In this document: positions 11,223 through 20,816 of the stretch, piece after piece
Layout of the letters: every line of letters begins with the position of its first letter
Position numbering within the stretch: position 1 is the first letter of the stretch
NCBI GenBank assembly: GCA_963675135.1
Contig: OY776133.1
Coordinates: 40,579,494-40,643,493 of the forward strand
DNA: 64,000 bases
DNA from: Galeopsis tetrahit
Taxonomy: Eukaryota; Streptophyta; Magnoliopsida; Lamiales; Lamiaceae
Reading direction: 5' to 3'
The notes under the pieces: model-generated
Seen by the model: the letters and a program-made list of their open reading frames with translations, nothing else
Told to the model about the DNA's origin: nothing
The model's database searches: none
Program-made: the position numbers and the translations under genes

Positions 11223-11460
11223 TGTATTTTGTGGCTTCACCGGAGCTCTTTTTCCCTCTCTACGGGTTTCCCCTTTGGGGTTTTTCCGTAAAGAGGTTTT
11301 TAATGAGACCGGCGTAGGTTATCTATGTCCTATGTTGAAAATTGACAATAAAGCAATGAAGCCTTATCCCTTTTTGAAGAAAGAATTATTCAGAATTATT
11401 GTGTCTTGATTATCTTTCTCATATTTGAACATGCGATGTATGAATATAACAATAACGAGT
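11223..11460 (+). other. Spacer after gypsy pol
   Basis: About 240 bp with no coding signal between the end of pol and the first 120-bp repeat unit. It includes a polyadenylation-like AATAAA (about 11347). Confidence 0.5.
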
Positions 11461-11719
11461 GTGAGAAACGCTCAAAGGCCTAGAGGCCGAGGTGCTCCAG
11501 AGAGCCCTCACTTTACTTGAGACCCAAGTGGGTTACTGAAATGAGAGGATTTTATGAATTAAAATCTTTTAAGAATAAGAGTGAGAGACACTCAAAGGCC
11601 TAGAGGCCGAGGTGCTCCAGAGAGCCCTCACTTTACTTGAGACCCAAGTGGGTTACTGAAATGAGAGGATTTTATGAATTAAAATCTTTTAAGAATAAGA
11701 GTGAGAGACACTCAAAGGC
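11461..11719 (+). repeat. 120-bp tandem array, first part (2 units plus 19 bp)
   Basis: Units start at 11461, 11581 and 11701 with GTGAGA(G/A)AC and contain CCTAGAGGCCGAGGTGCTCC. The third unit is cut after 19 bp by the Sirevirus; it resumes at 24861. Allowing for the 5-bp duplication, the split unit sums to exactly 120 bp. Confidence 0.95.
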
Positions 11720-13005
11720 TGTAGGTCCCCAAAGTTGAGTTAATAACGAGTAAGCTAGTGAAAATGTCTAGAGGGGGGTGAATAGACTTTTCAAAAATCT
11801 ATCGAAATATCAGAATACAATATGCGGAATACGAAATTAACAATGAGCCCAATCTAAGTTTATACTCAACTTCTTAATTCGAGAACTCTGTTCTATACTC
11901 AACTTGTTTAGTTCAGTTATGTATGTTTAAACAATTAATCAGTTAACCAATTAAAACAAACAAAACAGTAAAGTAAACAACACAAACAATTTATAGTGGT
12001 TCGACAACTTGTCTACATCCACTCTCACAACCCCAGTTGTGATGTTTCCACTAAACTCTTCCAATCGAGTACAAGTGTATATTCCTGTCTTTTAAGTCCC
12101 AAGAAGAAGACTTAGATCTTCTAAGACTATACCTCCAGATATGTCTATGATCTTACTAGAAATTTAACAAGTATCTAGCAACTTGATAAAACAACAAAAC
12201 TAAAAACTTCTCTGATCTTCAGTAGTAGCCTTTTGAATTCTTCACTTGTCTTCTGGCTTCTTTCTGAATCTTCAATCTCTGCGAGTAATCTTCAATATAT
12301 CTTCAGTATGTAGCTTCAGTATGCGTAGTTGCAGTAGTCTTCAAATGATCACCATCATGAAGTATTTATAAACTTCAATCATCAAGAACTTAGGTAGTTG
12401 TAATCAACTCTTCTTGAAAACTAACTTCAACTGAATCTTCTTATCCTTCCACGCGTTTCTTGTTATGAATTAGTTATTCCATAACTAACTTCTATCCTTA
12501 TCTTTATACGCGCTTCATTTAGACTTTTAAGTTTGACTTGTCTAGTATGTACTTGTCTTGTCTTGTAGTCCACCTGTCTTCTCAAGTAGTAGACTCCAAG
12601 TCTTCTTGTCTGGTCTTCCTTGTACAAACATCAATAGTAAATTATACTAAACCTATCAAGACTATTACATTACTTTAAGCTTTCATAATACAAGCTTAGT
12701 CAACTTATTATCTATACAATCAAACTAATCTATTACATACGAAAACATGAGCTTCTATACATTTCAAATAGCTCAATAACAACCTAACATATACAAATAG
12801 CACATATGAAGTATAAACAATATACAAATTTATAAGTACTTTATCTTTTTATGTGAACTCTACTGGTCTTGCTCAAGATGACTTCAACTCAACTAGACTA
12901 GATTAGTCAACACTTAGAAAATATTCAAACTACTTTTGGCTTATCAAAACTTCATCTTTTATCTTTTCATCATGTAGGACTTGTTCTAGGATTCATATCC
13001 CAACA
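11720..13005 (-). repeat. Sirevirus 3' LTR (minus orientation)
   Basis: 1286 bp. On the minus strand it starts TGTTGGGATATG and ends ACCTACA. It matches the copy at 23570-24855 with two base differences (near 12376 and 12643), both T/C. The adjacent minus-strand purine tract marks it as the 3' LTR. Confidence 0.95.
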
Positions 13006-13018
13006 ATTTCCCCCTTTT
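13006..13018 (-). promoter_or_regulatory. Polypurine tract of the Sirevirus
   Basis: The minus strand reads AAAAGGGGGAAAT directly before the 3' LTR. It primes plus-strand DNA synthesis. Confidence 0.8.
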
Positions 13019-13209
13019 GGATGAAGCCAAAACTACTTGAATCTTTTCTCATAAGTAGACTAGTTAAGTAGTTATCTTGTCTTTAAACATCAAAAGTTGT
13101 TATCTTTTCATTCATTCAAAATAATACCAGTAGATATTACACATACTTCGAATATCAAATACAACTAAGTATTAGAGCAAAAAAAACTTCAAATAAGAAT
13201 ATAAATCAA

Positions 13210-14034
13210 CTAATCTGAAAGAGTACCTCCTTCAAGATTTGGAACTTGAAATGCATCAAGGAGTCTTCTATGAATTACTGCAATGTGATCTTCATCACCA
13301 ATCTTCTCCTTCTCTAGCAGTTGTTCTTCAAACTTCTTGATTTGATTCATATTAACTCGTTTTCCTGAGCTTGTCATAGGACACTTCCATTCAGGAAACT
13401 TAGGAACCAAAATGTTGAAATTTGCACCAGCAGAAATCCTTAAGATTAAGTGCCACAACATTCTGTGTTGACCTTCCATGAATCTGTCAAACAAAGAATA
13501 CAGTTCATCTTGTCCTTCAGCATCTCCAAATTTCCTTATAATCCAGTGATCAAGTTCCCATTGACTCTTCACTTCAATCCATTCAGCTCGATGCTCATTA
13601 TCTATGAAGTGATCAATGAACTTGTCTTCTATCAGATCTTCATCAGCCTTCAGTTTCTGCAATCTCTCAATATGCTTTCCAATTTTCTTCTTGCTTGCAT
13701 AATGAGTTTCATCATTTGGATCAGTAGACTTCTGTTTCTTCTTAGCTATTGCAGTAGGCTCTTCAATAACTAACTTCCTCTTAACTTTTCTGGTCTGAAT
13801 CTCAGCTCCAGGAGACGCAATATTTTTGCCTTTTGCTAACTTCAGCTCATCTGCTCTTACCTTCTCAAGTTCAGCAGTCTTGACCAACTTTCTCTTAGGT
13901 CTTCTGAGCTCTTGTATTGCTTCAGCAGCCTCCTTAGCTTCTGGTTCAGCAGACTTCTCAATAATACTTGACTCTTCCCCCTTTTTGGCTTCATCAGTAG
14001 CCTTAAGAGTGAAAAGACTAGTAAATCGAGTCAT
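13210..14034 (-). pseudogene. Sirevirus extra ORF, C-terminal part after a stop codon
   Basis: 274 codons of Lys/Glu-rich sequence in the same frame as the 889-codon ORF upstream; only the TAA at 14035-14037 separates them, and the next codon is ATG. It may be the C-terminal third of one 1163-codon protein, or a second start. It has a basic stretch (RRPKRKLV) and helix-forming character. No catalytic motif seen. It lies between pol and the 3' LTR, where Sireviruses carry their env-like gene, but I see no signal peptide or membrane segment here. Confidence 0.6.
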
Positions 14035-16704
14035 TTATTCTTTTACAGCTTCCTTCATAGCTTCAGTAGCTTTTTCAATCTGCTTTTGATGAGAACTGTC
14101 TTGACTCAACTTGTCCAGTTTGGTTGCCACCAACTCCAGCTTTTGTGTAGACAAGTTCAACTCATTTTTGAAATGTGTTGCAGTCAAACGCAGCTTCCTG
14201 TTCTCTTCAGTCATAGCACTGATAATCTCTTTAGCTTGTGCTAACTGATCATAAGCTTCCTTTCTCTGAACATCAGCTACTTCAATTTTGGCTCTATAGA
14301 CTCGTTCCATTTTCTTGGATTCAGTAGCTAGAACACGAGCAAAATCAACTGAGCTTTTCTCCGAATATTCAACTTGATTCTGGAGAAATCCTTCGATCTG
14401 TTTAAACATCTCTTGCCTGAAGTCGTTGTCCAACTGATTGACTTCATTCAAGATCATCTCTTTTGAACTTGTGACAAGGACACTGTTCTGTTCAACAAGA
14501 GTCTTCTTAAGTTCAGTTTTGAGAAAATCATCGATAGTTGACTTGATGACAGATTTCAAATCTTCTTTCAACTCATCTATCGAGGCGACTGGGATAGCTT
14601 GAGACGACTGTGCTTCGATCAGTTCATCCTCATTGATCATGACAGCCTCAATAAATTCATCATCTTCTTTTCCAAAGTTGAAAGAATTAGCTTCTTCAGA
14701 ACATTCAGCATCGACTTCATCTGAACCATCTTCTGTCTCCAAAATTTGTTCTGAAGTCTGAACAGCAATATTAGCAATGTCTGGCTTGATCTCGTCTTCC
14801 ACCAGATCAGTCTGGGTTCCAACATCGAACGAGAACTCATCTTCTATAACACCATCTGGAATACTCAACAATCTTTTAACTAGATCAACCAAGGCCTTAC
14901 GAGGGAACAGTTCGGAGTGATCCTTAACTCCACTGTTTTCCTTTTGTTCCATCTCCCAATCCATGAAGTTGGAGATTCCGCCCATGCCTTGAATGACTTC
15001 AAAAAGATCATCCGTAGAAGATTTCTTCAGAGCAAACCAAGTGCAAATCCGCACGAGCTTCTCAAACTGTTCTGAAGCAGTGTCGATGTCAAGAGTCGAG
15101 AGCTGCTTCTTCAGATTCCTGGATACACGAGCACGAATTCTCTTCTCTCGCAGACACATCGGATAATACACTAGGGATTCAAATCTAACATCAGACGGGT
15201 CCTGAGTAGATGGGGTCTCTAACTCAGCTGTTGCAGTGGCAACTGGCGTCGTGTCTGACGTAGATGGGTTGGAGGGTTCAACATATTCTGTTGAGGGTAA
15301 AGAAGAAGTTTGGACTGTGGTTTCTTGGGGCTTTGATGAGGCTAGGTTTGGTGTGACAACTGTAGAAGTATCAGTTGTATCTTGTATGGGAGTGATTTGG
15401 GGATGACTGGCTCTAAGCGGTAATGCCGCCAGTACTTGTGAGGTTGAGGGTAAAGAACGAGGCCTAGATCGGTGTGATCTAGCCTTGGTTCGAACAGAGG
15501 AGAGAGAGAGAGAGGGAATTGACAAAGACTGTGAAGAAGAACCAACCTGGTAACTCGTCTCTTCTGGTGGAGGTGGAGTACCAATTCTCACAATCCTGAG
15601 AACTTGAGTAGTTTGATCATCAGTCTCCTTCTCTTCATCAACATCCTTGTCTGAATGAGTTTCTTCCGAATCACCACCACTTGACTCAGCTTTCGCAGGA
15701 GCCTCTGATTCTTCATCATCGGACTCATCTTCTGAGGAGCTAGTTGAGTTGCCATAAGGTAAGACGTCTGAGTCGTCTACCTGAACACGTCTTGGGGCAG
15801 CTGTCCTAGCAGCAGCTTGCTTCCTCTGGGCTTCCGATTTCAGATAAAATTTGAGAGGATGGAAGGGCTTACCTTTACTCCAATCCGACTTGTTTGGTAA
15901 CAACAAGGGGAGTAGGATACTCAACTTGTTGCCATATCCAACAGTATGTGACACCACCCAACTACTAGAGTCGGTATCAACACGAACACTCTTCTCAAAG
16001 TACATCATTCGATCGGCTATCAGTTTGAACCAATTGCCCTCCGTGATTCCGTAAAAAATAGCTGCCATTACCCCTGTCTTGGCTTGAGTGACCGCGTCAA
16101 ACGAACCAGTGGCACATAGAAGCATCTTACTTGCTATGTCCAGAAGGGTGCGATACTTCTCCAATAACTCGGCCTTCTTAACCGCAGGGGCCTTGCCGTC
16201 TGACTTGAGCTTCATCTTCCTTCCACAAAAGATGCTCAAATATCTCATCTCTTGTCCAGTGGCATAGTTCTCCACATCAATCGTTCCGATGGGCAGCCTT
16301 AAATGCCTGAAAAGCACCTCACGAGTGAGTTCAACTCGACTCGTTCCTATGAAAGATTCAATTTCATCTCCTCGTCTTGTGGCGTTGGCATAGAACATCA
16401 ACACCTCTTCCTCCAAGACGACTTGAGGAAACGCCTCCAGATAAGGCTTCAATCCACAACGCGAGCACTTATCAAGGATCTCCTGATTTCCAGCAGTGTT
16501 AAGTCCTTTGAAAAACATCGAAGGTTCCACATGCACCTTGTTCTCCGAAATATACTTTCCAAGATTGAACCTCGCTTGCATGTTAGTTCGCACATCGAAA
16601 AGAGAAACAATCGACATCTTTAGTGAGTAGAGTAAAAACTGGGGAGGTTTGATTTGCAAGAAATTCGAGAGCTTAAGCAGAGGAGTTATGAAAACGTAAG
16701 GCAA
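14035..16704 (-). CDS. Sirevirus extra ORF (env-like position, plant transposon-protein domain)
   Basis: 889 codons. The N-terminal 250 residues are globular; features such as EEVLMFYANATRRGDEI followed by a long partly hydrophobic region resemble the uncharacterised 'putative plant transposon protein' domain found in retroelement-linked ORFs. Then comes a Ser/Thr/Pro- and acid-rich linker (about residues 310-520), and a C-terminal region with strong coiled-coil character (about residues 700-889). A related ORF occurs at 38120-39385. The start could be the ATG 84 bases downstream (MSIVSLFDV). Function is unknown; role in particle trafficking or host interaction is guesswork. No stop or shift within 2.67 kb, unlike pol, which is broken twice. 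Confidence 0.65.
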   Translation of the reverse strand: MPYVFITPLLKLSNFLQIKPPQFLLYSLKMSIVSLFDVRTNMQARFNLGKYISENKVHVEPSMFFKGLNTAGNQEILDKCSRCGLKPYLEAFPQVVLEEEVLMFYANATRRGDEIESFIGTSRVELTREVLFRHLRLPIGTIDVENYATGQEMRYLSIFCGRKMKLKSDGKAPAVKKAELLEKYRTLLDIASKMLLCATGSFDAVTQAKTGVMAAIFYGITEGNWFKLIADRMMYFEKSVRVDTDSSSWVVSHTVGYGNKLSILLPLLLPNKSDWSKGKPFHPLKFYLKSEAQRKQAAARTAAPRRVQVDDSDVLPYGNSTSSSEDESDDEESEAPAKAESSGGDSEETHSDKDVDEEKETDDQTTQVLRIVRIGTPPPPEETSYQVGSSSQSLSIPSLSLSSVRTKARSHRSRPRSLPSTSQVLAALPLRASHPQITPIQDTTDTSTVVTPNLASSKPQETTVQTSSLPSTEYVEPSNPSTSDTTPVATATAELETPSTQDPSDVRFESLVYYPMCLREKRIRARVSRNLKKQLSTLDIDTASEQFEKLVRICTWFALKKSSTDDLFEVIQGMGGISNFMDWEMEQKENSGVKDHSELFPRKALVDLVKRLLSIPDGVIEDEFSFDVGTQTDLVEDEIKPDIANIAVQTSEQILETEDGSDEVDAECSEEANSFNFGKEDDEFIEAVMINEDELIEAQSSQAIPVASIDELKEDLKSVIKSTIDDFLKTELKKTLVEQNSVLVTSSKEMILNEVNQLDNDFRQEMFKQIEGFLQNQVEYSEKSSVDFARVLATESKKMERVYRAKIEVADVQRKEAYDQLAQAKEIISAMTEENRKLRLTATHFKNELNLSTQKLELVATKLDKLSQDSSHQKQIEKATEAMKEAVKE

Positions 16705-17512
16705 GTGAGTGTGGAAGATGGGTTTTGAGAAAAACTAAAAAAATTGATCCAATGGCCAAGATTGAAAGGTTTAATCCAACGGTCGAGACCCTTGAAATTC
16801 GGTTACGGAATCGAGAATATTATGTGATTTGATATTGTAAGTTTTGAAATCCGGCTCTTCTTAGTTAGGACAGGGAGTGTACTCATCTGACCTAGTGTAG
16901 TAGAGTAGGAACTGGGTGTATACACCTCATTAAGAATGGGAGTGTATAAATCCAATTCTAGGGTTTTCAAAATTTAGCATTATCTAATTACTATAATACC
17001 CTTAATCCGTTTGAATAGACACTTAACATATTTCAATCAAGAGAAACACTTAGCTTGTCTGTTCGAGTCTATCCAAAACAGACGAGTAGACTTAAGCTTC
17101 ACAAGACGGGTTGGCTTAAGTATACAAGACGAGTTCCCCCTTCGTCTGTGCTTGTCTATTCTGAACGTCGAACGACTATGTGTACCTATCTCATCGTTTT
17201 CAATGTGTAATCATAGGTACAAGTAGAGTAAGATAAATAAGATGAATATCAATCTGCAACAAAGATCAAGGTTTCGAACAAGATGACCTTAACAAACATA
17301 AGAGTCAACATAAGGATTTTAAAGAAATCAAGGATTCCCCCTTAAATGTTTATTCCCTTAGTATTACCCTCAGCTTTATCAGCTTCCTCATCGGGTTGTT
17401 TGGTCATCTAGTCTAGCCTTGTTTACCTGTCTGTTGCGTGAGAAGTCGAGTGCTCTGGTCTAGTGATCTTGTCATCTCTTTTCTTTGATGTACCTGTCTA
17501 GTTAGTACATAG
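16705..17512 (-). other. Spacer between Sirevirus pol and extra ORF
   Basis: About 800 bp with no coding signal. It is likely the leader of the extra ORF, but I see no clear promoter or splice acceptor that I would defend. Confidence 0.4.
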
Positions 17513-17875
17513 CTATAGGCAAGTAGGATCTAAATCAATTAGCCCTAGACTAATGCATAACTCACAAAATCGTGCCTCAGCTAATGGTTTTGTAAAAATA
17601 TCAGCTCTTTGAAAATCAGTATGAATCTTTTCCATGCGAATATCCTTCTTTTCTACATGATCACGTATGAAATGATGCTTCACATCAACATGCTTACATC
17701 GTGTGTGTAAAACAGGATTTTGTGTAATGGCAATTGCACTATTACTATCACAGAAAATAGGAACATTTGATTCATGTATGTTGTAATCACGAAGCTGTTG
17801 CATGAGCCAGAGTAGTTTGACTACAACAGCTACCAGCAGCCATGTACTCGGCTTCGGTAGTTGAAGTTGCAACAC
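17513..17875 (-). pseudogene. pol: Sirevirus pol, RNase H C-terminus (third frame)
   Basis: It continues pol after a one-base insertion. The conserved RNase H blocks FCDSNSAIAITQNP, then KHVDVKHHFIRDHV, and the typical ending ADIFTKPL are here. The shift lies in a short A run (minus strand; TTT at 17816-17818 on plus), where one base too many moves the frame. Confidence 0.85.
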
Positions 17876-19604
17876 TAGTCTGCTTTTTAGAAAACCAAGA
17901 TATGAGTTTTGTGCCTAAAAATTGACAAGAACCGGAAGTAGATTTCCTACCTATTCTACAGCCTCCAAAGTCTGAGTCTGAAAAGCCACTTAAGGATAGA
18001 TCATCATTTGAGGGATACCATATACCACGATTGATGGTCCCTTTCAAATATTTCAAGATCCTTTTGGTAGTTTCCATGTGACTTTCTTTTGGATTGGCTT
18101 GGAATCGAGCACAAACCCCAACAGAGAATGCAATGTCAGGTCTACTAGCAGTTAGATACAGTAAAGAACCAATTAAGCCACGATAATAGGATTGGTCAGC
18201 ACATTTACCGTTCTCATCTGGATCCATTCTGTAAGTTGGTTGCATTGGTACACCAGTGGACTTACATGTTTTGATCCCATACTTGTCTAGAAGATTTCTA
18301 GTGTACTTCGCGTGATTTATGAAAATACCTTCTGGAGTTTGTTTTACTTGAAGTCCAAGAAAGTAGTTCATTTCACCCATCATAGACATCTCAAATTTAC
18401 TTTGCATGAGTGTTGAAAAACTTTCACTCAGCTTTTTGTTAGGTGACCCAAAAATGATGTCATCTACGTAAATTTGGACGAGTAAAATGTCCTTCCCTTC
18501 TTGTCTTCTGAACAAGGTTCGATCGACCTTGCCCTTAGTAAAACCATTTTCCAATAGAAAGAGAGATAGAGTGTCATACCATGCTCTTGGAGCTTGCTTT
18601 AGTCCATATAAGGCCTTCTTTAATCTGTACACCTGGTTGCCTTTGACTTCGAAACCTAGAGGTTGTTCAACATACACTTCTTCCGCAAGAATACCGTTAA
18701 GAAATGCACTTTTAACATCCATTTGATATACAGTAAACTTCATGTGAGCAGCATATGCAAGGAACAATCTAATGGTTTCTAGTCTAGCAACAGGAGCATA
18801 TGTTTCATCATAGTCTATGCCTTCAGCTTGTGAGTAGCCTTGGGCGACTAATCTAGCCTTATTTCTAACAACTAAATCATTCTCATCTTTCTTATTCTTG
18901 AAAATCCATCGAGTGCCAACTACATTATGATGTTTAGGCCTATCGACAAGTTCCCAGACGTCGTTTCGAACAAACTGGTTAAACTCGTCTTGCATAGCGA
19001 TGATCCAATTACTATCAGTCAATGCCTCTTTAACAGTGGTAGGCTCAATAGATGAGAGGAAACAACACCAGCAAAACATAGTTGGACTAGACTGTTCTTG
19101 CGACTCAAAGAGTTGTCGTCTAGTCTTCACACCAATAGTAGAGTCACCAATGATATTTTCAGTATCATGCACAGATTTCCATGTTTTTCTATTCTTAACA
19201 TGAATACTATCATCATCTATATCATGTACAGCATCATGCATGTCAACATCATTAGTATCAGATTTACTAGGAGTAGTAGAGTCAACTAGAGCAGGCATGT
19301 CTACTGGTCTAGAAGACTTACCTTGAGCACTTACTTTCTCTTTATCATCAGAGTCGAGAGCTTTTAGGAATGGGTTGTAGGCTTGAACGGATTCATATAT
19401 CTCTGAATCTTTGTCAGATTCGATCGATAGATCAGTTATCTTCTTACTGATCTTGTCGGCAGACGAGTCCTGTTGAGATTCATCGAAAACCACATGTGGT
19501 GTTTCTTCCACACAAAGAGTTGAGTAGTTGAATACCCTAAATGCTTTGCTAGTCGAGGAGTATCCTAAAAAATATCCCCTCGTCTGCTTTAGCATCGAAA
19601 GCAT
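17787..19604 (-). pseudogene. pol: Sirevirus pol, reverse transcriptase and most of RNase H
   Basis: Copia-type RT (RVT_2): WELVDRPKHHNVVGTRWIFK, MDVKSAFLNGILAEEVYVEQP, and the catalytic YVDD (18459-18470 on plus). RNase H follows with SDSDFGG and TEAEYMAA. The N-terminal GYFLGYSS block shows it joins the integrase segment through a one-base frameshift in a G run near 19577. It ends where the second one-base shift occurs (17816-17818). Both breaks look like single extra bases in short homopolymers, so an assembly error is a real alternative to a dead gene. Confidence 0.88.
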
Positions 19605-20781
19605 TCAACTTGCTTTTACCATTGTTGTGAATGAAACACTTACAGCCAAATATATGGAAATATGAAACTCTGGGTTTTCTACCTTTCCAAACCTCATAAG
19701 GTGTCTTGCCTAGAGCCTTGTTGATCGCGCTTCTGTTTTGTGAATGGCATGCAGTATTGATAGCTTCGGCCCAAAACTTTTGAGGAGTGTTGAACTCAGC
19801 TAACATGGTCCTACAGGCTTCTTTAAGGGTTCGATTCCTCCTTTCTGCTACACCGTTTTGTTGTGGTGTCCTAGCTGCACTAGTTAGATGCTGGATACCA
19901 CATTTAGTACAAAAATCTTTGATATAGAAATTAATGAACTCAGTTCCCTTGTCACTTCGAATTTTGACAATAGACTGGTTCTTCTCAACTTGTAACTTCT
20001 TCAACAGTTCAGGCAGAAGTGTTTGTGTATCACTCTTCTTGTGTAGAAAGACTACCCAAGTGAACTTAGAATAGTCGTCTACAACAACAAGTGTGTACCT
20101 TCTACCATTCAATGTTGGAGGAGTTATTGGACCATGAAGATCCATATGCAAGAGTTCTAGGACTCTACTAGTTGAGAGAGTAGGAATTGACTTAAATGAA
20201 CCTTTAACCTGTTTACCCTGTTGACAAGCCGTGCATACATGTGACTTGTAGTAAACTTCATTGGGAATACCTTCAACAAGGTAATCTCTGGCTATCTTAT
20301 TAAGAACCTTAAAGTTTAGATGACAGAGGCGTCTATGCCAGAGCCAACCAAGTTCTTTAGGATTCTTAGTAAGTAGACAGGTGTCCCTCGGACAACTGTT
20401 CCAGTTCACTATGTACACACTTCCTTGTCTTACGCCGACTAGTAGGACTGTGTGTGTCCTTTTGTCAATGATTTCGCATTTGCGGCTCTTGAACTGCACT
20501 TTGTATCCACGATCACAAAACTGAGAAACAGAGAGTAAATTATATTTCAAACCTTCAACATATGAGACATCTTGAATTTCGACGTCTCCATTCCGGATGT
20601 AACCAAATCCTTTAGTGACAGCAGTGGAGCTATCACCAAATATCACTTTTGGTCCTTCCTGCTCATGGTAGCTTGACAAGAGAGCCTTGGTACCAGTCAT
20701 GTGGTGCGAACAACCACTGTCTATGTACCAGGTTTCTCCTACTGAGCCACCCTTCTTATACAAATCAAGTCGACCCTGCAA
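19549..20781 (-). pseudogene. pol: Sirevirus pol, protease and integrase
   Basis: Protease signature DSGCSHHMTG lies near the start. Then the integrase zinc site (LWHRRLCH, then CTACQQGK), and the integrase catalytic core MDLHGP, SDKGTEF and TPQQNGVAERRNRTLKE (D, D, E). The order PR-INT-RT-RH defines Ty1/copia. The true upstream boundary is unclear: gag ends in TAA at 20817-20819, and pol is in another frame, about 10 codons upstream of the listed start. The 3' end runs into a frameshift at about 19577. Confidence 0.88.
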
Positions 20782-20816
20782 TAGATGATATTCAATAATT
20801 TAGGTACCCTGTTTGT

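Noticed and set aside
14035..14037. TAA-ATG as a designed stop-restart giving two proteins
   Set aside because: Possible, but a single C-to-T change of CAA explains it equally; not called without other copies.
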